A stretch of 64,000 nt of DNA from Strigops habroptila. Lineage: Eukaryota; Chordata; Aves; Psittaciformes; Psittacidae. Where the stretch lies: contig NW_022651116.1 in assembly GCF_004027225.2 (NCBI RefSeq), positions 67,001 through 131,000 on the forward strand, read 5' to 3'. Below, piece by piece: positions 45,143 through 64,000 of the stretch. The translations under genes were made by a program, and so were the position numbers. Within the stretch, counting starts at the first letter, position 1. Each line of letters opens with the position of its first letter. The notes beneath the pieces were generated by a model. The model searched no databases. It was not told the origin of the DNA and saw nothing but the letters and a program-made list of their open reading frames with translations.

Positions 45143-47470
45143 CCCCCCCACCCGAGCCTCTCCCAACCCCTTGGGGACCCCCCATTGCGATGGGGAGCTC
45201 CCCACCACGGAGGGATCTCCTACCGGGTCCACATCCTGTCAGCAGGTAGGGACCCTCCTACCAGGTTGGGACCCCATAACCGGGTAGGGGACCCCATCAC
45301 TAGGTAAGGGACCCCCCCCGCCAGGTAGGGGCCCTGTCACTAGGGAGGGGGCCCTCCCCCCCCCCACCAGGTTGGGACCCCATAACCAGTTCAGGACCCC
45401 GCCAATAGATAGGGGACCCCCCCTCCAGGTTGGCACCCAGTCACCAGGTAGGGGACCCCTGGCCAAGTAGAGGACTCCCTCCACCAGGTAGGGACCCCCC
45501 CCCTGCCAAGTAGGGGACCCCATCACCAGGTAGGGGACCCCCCCTCCACATAGGGACCCCCTTGTAGTAGTGCCCTGTGGTTACATGGGGACCCCCACCC
45601 CATGGGCACCCGCACTGGGTACGACCCCATTGATGGTGGGAGGCTCCATGTGGTTGCAGGGACCTTCGCTTCCCAGGGGGTGTCCGTCCCCCCCCCCCCA
45701 CCCCAGGGGCAGGGACCCCCCCATCCCACCCCGTGCCGCTGCTGAGGGGTCCGGTTCCCCCCCCCCCGGGGGAGTTTGGGGCTTTTGGGGGGGGGATGGC
45801 AGCAGCTCAGCCCATCGCCCCCCCCCCCCCCCCCCAGCAGTTTTGGAGGGGTTTTGAGGGGGGGGGGATGGGGCTTTCATCCTGCTCAGGCACCAGTTTT
45901 GAGGCCCCATGTCCCCCCCCCTCCCCGGGTGCCCCATGTCGCCTCTGGGGTCCCCCCCCTTGTGTTCCCCCCCCCCCCCCAGGGCTGACATTTCTCCATG
46001 TGGGTCCCCATGTGTCCCCTCCATGGGGCCACTGTCTCTGCAGGCAACCGCATGTGTCCCCCCCCATGTCCCCCCCCTCAGTTGGGGACCAGCATCTCTC
46101 TGGGCATCCCCCCGGTCCCCCCCCCCAGTGTCCCCCCCCCAGCATGTGTCCCCCATGTCCCTGTGTCGTCCCCCCCCCACCTCCATGGGGCCAGAGTCTC
46201 TCCAGGTGACCACGTGTGTCCCCCCCTTGTGTGTCCCCCCCCCCCGGGGGGGGGGCATCTCTGGGTGTCTGTGTGTTGTGTCCCCCCCCTCTCCTTGTCC
46301 CCAGCTCCCCCCACCCTGGCAGAAAGGGGGGTGTCCCCTGTCGTCCCCCCCCCGGCCGGACAGGGCAGGGCTGAGCCTGTGTGTGGGGACCCCCCCCCCC
46401 CGTGGGGATGGGACCCCCCCCAACCTGGCCTAAGGAGCGGTTCCCCCTTCATTACCCTGTGTTGGGGGGGGGGGTGACACCCCCATGTTACCTTTGGGGG
46501 GACACAGTGTCCCACTTGGGGGAGGGTGATTTTAGGGGGGGGGGGTCAGGTTGGAATCCCACCTCTGTAAGGGGGGGACACACAGACGGACCCCCCCACC
46601 CCCCTGCAAGGCTTTGCACCGGCTCTGAATGGGGAAACTGAGGCACAGTTTGGCAGCCCCCCCCCCCCAACCCCCCCCCATGTGTATAGATGCAGGGCTG
46701 GGGGGTAACCCAGGCATCCTGTGGGCCCCCCCTCAACCCCAGCGGCCCCCCCCCCCCCCTTCATCCCCCCCCAACAGGTCTCCTGACGTTCGGTCAAGTG
46801 CCTTACCCGCTGCCCGGCCCCCCCCGGGCCCCGCTCACGGCTCCACTATCGCACCGCTCTGTGCCAAACCCCCCCCAGCACCGGGGCGGAGGGGGGGACA
46901 CACACACGGGGACCCCCCCTCGGCCCTCCTCCGCCTCCCCCCCCCCCCACTTCCCAATGCCTGGGTTGTTCCTCCCACCCCCCCCCACCCCCCACTGAGC
47001 CTCAGTTCTCCCCTTCCCACCATGTGCTGAGTTGCACCGGGTCTCAGCCCTGCAGGGGTGCCCCCCCCTCCCTTTAACTGGGGGGCTCCCTCTTTCTCTA
47101 GGGGTGCCCCCCCTTTCCCTGGAGGGGTCCCCCTTTCACTAAGGGGGGGGGGGTCAGGCTTATTTTTCCCCCTTTCCCCCCCCCTTCTTTCCGTTTTCCA
47201 ACCCAAAAGCTGTACAGAAACGGGGAGCATGGACCCCCCCCAGCCCGGGCTTGTGCTTCCCCCCTCCCCACCGACCCCCCCAACCCCCCCGGGGGGGGTC
47301 ACCAGTGTCTGTCCTGTGTTATGAAGTGCCAAGAGGCCCCTTTACCGCCCCCCCCCCCCCCCCGACGCCCCCCCCCGGAGTCGCTGGAGAATTGCACATG
47401 AACTGCTGTAGGAGAGCGGCGAAGGGCCGCGGCGTGTTAATAGTGACAATAAAACACGAGAGGTTTGATA
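45143..47470 (+). other. NACC1 3' UTR with a short tandem array
   Basis: About 2.3 kb of non-coding sequence runs from the stop codon to the AATAAA at 47448, comparable to the long mammalian NACC1 3' UTR. At 45235-45560, roughly fifteen units of ccaggtaggggaccccatca (about 20-23 bp) are repeated. The rest is rich in C runs with no recognisable gene. Confidence 0.65.
47448..47453 (+). terminator. NACC1 polyadenylation signal (AATAAA)
   Basis: tagtgacaataaaacacgag contains AATAAA, the first canonical signal found after the NACC1 stop. Confidence 0.75.
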
Positions 47471-47699
47471 ACACCCCCCCGGCCCCCCCCCCCTCCCCCG
47501 TGCACGGCGAGGGGCGGGGCTTGCACACGCGTGTGCAACACGATGGGGGCGGGGGGGGAGGCAAAGGAGATGGGGGGGTTGGGGGGGAGGTGATGGGGGG
47601 GTGGTGGGAGGGAGGGGAGGCCGGTGCTTGTGCAAGGCCCAGTGCGCGTGCAAGGGCCGGTGCTTGTGCAAGGCTCGTGCAAGGCGCGCGCGCAGCCGC

Positions 47700-47870
47700 A
47701 GGGGCGGGGCTCCGCCTCCTCCCGCTGCGGCCACGCCTCCCCTTGCCCATATTTGGTCAAGCGGAAGCGGCTCTTCCCGCGCTCCTCCTCCCCTCACTCC
47801 CTCCGCGAAGCTCCGCCCCCTTCCTGCCGTCCCCTTATATAGTCATGGAAACGGCGCGCCGTGACGTCAC
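47700..47870 (+). promoter_or_regulatory. IER2 promoter: SRE (CArG + ETS), TATA-like box and CRE
   Basis: A perfect CArG box CCATATTTGG (47747-47756) is followed within 8 bp by an ETS site (gcggaagcgg, 47761-47770), the arrangement used by SRF and ternary complex factors. Downstream are ccttatatag (about 47833-47842, a TATA-like or imperfect CArG box) and a perfect CRE TGACGTCA (47862-47869). This is the expected control of an immediate-early gene. The IER2 ATG is about 530 bp further on. Confidence 0.7.
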
Positions 47871-47954
47871 GGGGGGGGGTGTCCCCGTGTAACACCCGCT
47901 CTTACCGCCAACACACACACCCCCCCACCCCCGGCTGCGCGGGGAACCGCGGGG

Positions 47955-48235
47955 AGGGGCACAGGGACCCCCCATATGTGGGTGCAGGGATCCCCCTCAC
48001 ATGGGGGGCACAGGGATCCCCCCTATGGGGGCACAGGGAACCCCCACATGGGATCACAGGGATTCCCCCTATGTGGGTACAGGGACCCCCCATATAGGGG
48101 CACAGGGACCCCCTCACATGGGGGCACAGGGATCCCCCATATGGGGGCACAGGGATCCCCCCTATGTGAGTACAGGGACCCCCCCGACATGGGATCACAG
48201 CGCCCCCCCACACACACCCCATGGGGTCACAGGGA
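47955..48235 (+). repeat. About 25-bp tandem array between IER2 promoter and CDS
   Basis: Around eleven units of gggggcacagggatccccc, with catatg, tatgtg or acatgg linkers. One unit forms the perfect palindrome CCCCCATATGGGGG (48134-48147). It would lie in the 5' UTR if transcription starts near the CRE. Confidence 0.85.
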
Positions 48236-48397
48236 CGCCCCCACTGGCACCGCGTTATCCTCCCCCCCCCGGGGTATTTCCGCTGCCCTGGGGCCGGATG
48301 CGGGGCCGGGGCGGGCCCGGGGCCGGGGCGGGGGGAAGCGGCGGTACAAGAGCCCCGCGGCGGGGGGACCCCAGAGCACTCCAGTCCCGGCGCCGCC

Positions 48398-49240
48398 ATG
48401 GAGGAGGCGCAGCGGCTGCTGACCGTGTCCGTGTGGAAGCTCTACCGGTGCCGGTTGCAGCGCGGCGGCCTCCGCCTCCACCGGAGCCTCCAGCTCTCGC
48501 TGCTCGTCCGCGCTGCCCGGCACAGTTACCTGACCGCCCGCGCCGCCGCCGAACCGGGACCCACCGCGGGGAACCCCCTGGGGATGGCTCCCGGGGACCC
48601 GCACAGGGGAGACCTACCGAGAACACCGAGCCCGGACCCCCGCAGCACCCGGGACCGGGGGGACCCAGCGAGCCCGGACCCCCGCAGCACCCGGGACCGG
48701 GCGGACCCAGCGAGCCCGGACCCCCGCAGCACCCGCGACCGGGCGGACCCAGCGAGCCCGGACCCCCGCAGCACCCGGGACGGGGAGGACCCAGCGAGCC
48801 CGGACCCCCGCAGCACCCGCGACCGGGCGGACCCAGCGAGCCCGGACCCCCGCAGCACCCGCGACCGGGAGGACCCAGCGAGCCCGGACCCCCGCAGCAC
48901 CCAGGGCCCCGCGAACCGGGATCAGCCCCAGGACTCCCCGAGCTGGTACCGCGCTCCGCCGAGCTCTCCGAGACCGCCACCGCCCCCCCGGGACCCTCCG
49001 AGCGCTCCCTCCGTCGCGCCGCCGCCTGAGCCCGCTTCCCCCGGAGCCGCTCCGGTTGCACGGGTCGGGCGCAAACGGCGCAGCAGCGGCTCAACCGGTC
49101 CCGGGCCGGTCCCGGTGCCGAGTAAACGGGCGCGGCTGGAGGCGGAGGAGCCGCCGCTCGCCCCGGGGCCGCCCGGTCGGTGCTCGGGGCCGCCCGCCGC
49201 CGCCTTCGCCTTCCTGGTCCGCGCCGTCGGGGCGTGCTGA
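48398..49240 (+). CDS. IER2: Immediate early response 2, with translated tandem repeat
   Basis: Single-exon, 280-residue nuclear immediate-early protein (human about 223). The N-terminal IER family block is well conserved: LTVSVWKLYRCRLQRGGLRL then HRSLQLSLLVRAARHSYLTA (residues 8-47). A basic, NLS-like RVGRKRRSS and VPSKRARLE follow near residues 220-245, and the C-terminus is FAFLVRAVGAC (human LNVLVRAVVAF). Residues 78-168 are a 14-residue tandem repeat (SPDPRSTRDRADPA) absent from human IER2. The start codon is in a strong context (gccgccATGG). Confidence 0.93.
   Translation: MEEAQRLLTVSVWKLYRCRLQRGGLRLHRSLQLSLLVRAARHSYLTARAAAEPGPTAGNPLGMAPGDPHRGDLPRTPSPDPRSTRDRGDPASPDPRSTRDRADPASPDPRSTRDRADPASPDPRSTRDGEDPASPDPRSTRDRADPASPDPRSTRDREDPASPDPRSTQGPANRDQPQDSPSWYRAPPSSPRPPPPPRDPPSAPSVAPPPEPASPGAAPVARVGRKRRSSGSTGPGPVPVPSKRARLEAEEPPLAPGPPGRCSGPPAAAFAFLVRAVGAC
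48629..48900 (+). repeat. 42-bp coding minisatellite in IER2
   Basis: Six full copies plus one partial copy of a 42-bp unit (agcccggacccccgcagcac + ccgcgaccgggcggacccagcg) stay in frame and encode SPDPRSTRDRADPA. Variation is confined to residues 10-11 (RG, RA, GE, RE). Confidence 0.95.
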
Positions 49241-49860
49241 GCCCCCGCTGCGGACACACGGACTCTCGGGGCTCCCGGTGGGCCCCTCCCTCCCCCGGTA
49301 ACCCCCCCCCATTCCCATGGCCGTGCTGGGGGGGGGCTCCAGGCTGGTCCTGCCCCCTCCTCCCCCCGAATTGTGTTTAATTACTATTTTGTTAATGAAA
49401 TAAAGTGGTTTCTGTGCAGCCACCGCCTGGGGGGGGCCCTGTGACACCCCACGGGGGGGGAGGGGGGGGCAAAGGAGTGGCGAGGCGGGGTGCAGGATAC
49501 GGGGGGAATTCCCCCCCTTTCCCGGTTCCGGGAAGTTCCACGTGCTGCCCACGCGGGGGGGGGGCAGGGCGGGCGCCCGGATGTGCGGGGGGGGGGGGGA
49601 AGGGAGGGAAGGTTGGGACCGCCCTTTCCCTCCCCCCCCCGCCCCGAATCCTGGTTCCGCCGCTTCCTGGTTGCTACGGGGGGGGGGGACGGGACGACGA
49701 CACACACATGGACCCGGTGCCCCCCCCCCCCCCCAACCCCTCCGGTGCCCGATCCCGGAGCGAGAAGGGCTCGATCCAAAATTCCTCTTGTTTTAATGGT
49801 TCCGTTCGTGGGGGTGGGGAGGGGGGTCGGGGGAAGTTTTTTTGTCTCTTGGTTTTTCTC
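49241..49860. other. IER2 3' UTR and IER2-CACNA1A intergenic spacer
   Basis: AATAAA for IER2 is at 49399-49404. The following 450 bp up to the CACNA1A 3' end are G-run-rich with no recognisable feature except a minus-strand ATTAAA (plus TTTAAT, about 49792-49797), a possible distal CACNA1A signal. Confidence 0.6.
49399..49404 (+). terminator. IER2 polyadenylation signal (AATAAA)
   Basis: gttaatgaaataaagtggtt lies 159 bp after the stop, in an AT-rich pocket followed by a GT-rich stretch. Confidence 0.88.
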
Positions 49861-49861
49861 T

Positions 49862-49867
49862 TTTATT
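49862..49867 (-). terminator. CACNA1A polyadenylation signal (AATAAA on minus)
   Basis: TTTATT on plus, 337 bp past the CACNA1A stop on minus, in a local T-rich tract (A-rich on minus). This implies a short 3' UTR of about 360 nt. Confidence 0.6.
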
Positions 49868-50203
49868 TCTTGGTTTCGGTAACTCGGTTCATGCAATTGG
49901 CGGCAGCTCCGGTCCCTCGGGCGGGGATGTGGGGGGGGGGGGTGTCCGGTGCCCGGCCCGGAGCCTCCCCCAGGCTCCGTTTCCCGCTTCCCGCCGCCCG
50001 TTCCCGCTCCTCCCGGTGCGGGGTTTGGGGGGGGGGCGGGTCCCGGTTCCGCCCCCGGTGGCGGCGGCTCCTCCAGATGATAAAACTCATCCATAGCCCC
50101 GGGAGCGAGCGGGGGGTCTGGGGGTGTGTGTGTGGCGTCTACACCCCCCTCCCCGCCGCCATATGTCGCGGCGCTCTGTCGCGATAGGTCGTCGGAGGCG
50201 CCG

Positions 50204-63997
<13,794 letters not shown>

Positions 63998-64000
63998 TCA

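Noticed and set aside
47955-48235. CRISPR-like array of palindromic repeats
   Set aside because: Units are head-to-tail without unique spacers, in a vertebrate GC-rich context, so this is an ordinary minisatellite.
45143-48397. STX10, which lies between NACC1 and IER2 in human
   Set aside because: No SNARE or syntaxin-like frame is present. The interval is NACC1 3' UTR plus the IER2 promoter.

Overview
The window is GC-rich vertebrate genomic DNA with long G and C homopolymer runs, short introns, canonical GT-AG splice sites, CR1 LINE tails, and minisatellites in most introns longer than about 800 bp. CR1 plus compact, extremely GC-rich genes points to a bird, most likely one of the small GC-rich microchromosomes (inference). 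The gene set is that of human 19p13.13: TNPO2, FBXW9, DHPS, WDR83, WDR83OS, MAN2B1, TRMT1, NACC1, IER2 and CACNA1A. Exons were assembled by hand from splice sites, reading phase and remembered homologous proteins. In every gene except TRMT1 the exon lengths sum to a whole number of codons.

Layout. The 3' part of TNPO2 (+, 1-8704) is followed by FBXW9 (+, 10660-13296) and DHPS (+, 13689-15951). DHPS converges tail to tail on WDR83 (-, 16187-19079). WDR83 is head to head with WDR83OS (+, 19169-21763), with 89 bp between the ATGs. MAN2B1 (+, 22432-32437) converges on TRMT1 (-, 32546-40653); their 3' ends overlap inside a 28-bp hairpin. TRMT1 is head to head with NACC1 (+, coding 42376-45142). 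The single-exon immediate-early gene IER2 (+, 48398-49240) then converges on the 3' end of CACNA1A (-, 50204-63976), which runs off the right edge.

The genes do not form one pathway. They cover nuclear import (TNPO2), F-box/WD40 substrate recognition (FBXW9), eIF5A hypusination (DHPS), WD40 scaffolding and splicing (WDR83), an ER membrane insertion factor (WDR83OS), lysosomal glycan catabolism (MAN2B1), tRNA m2,2G26 methylation (TRMT1), BTB-BEN transcriptional repression (NACC1), a growth-factor-induced regulator (IER2) and the P/Q-type calcium channel pore subunit (CACNA1A).

The unusual biology is in the repeats. About twenty tandem arrays, mostly unrelated in sequence, make up most of the long introns. 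One copies the end of a TNPO2 exon with its 5' splice site about 40 times. One appears to have grown from a CR1 fragment. One is translated in IER2. A CR1 tail abuts an FBXW9 splice acceptor. TRMT1 carries an apparent 1-nt frameshift in a homopolymer-rich stretch.
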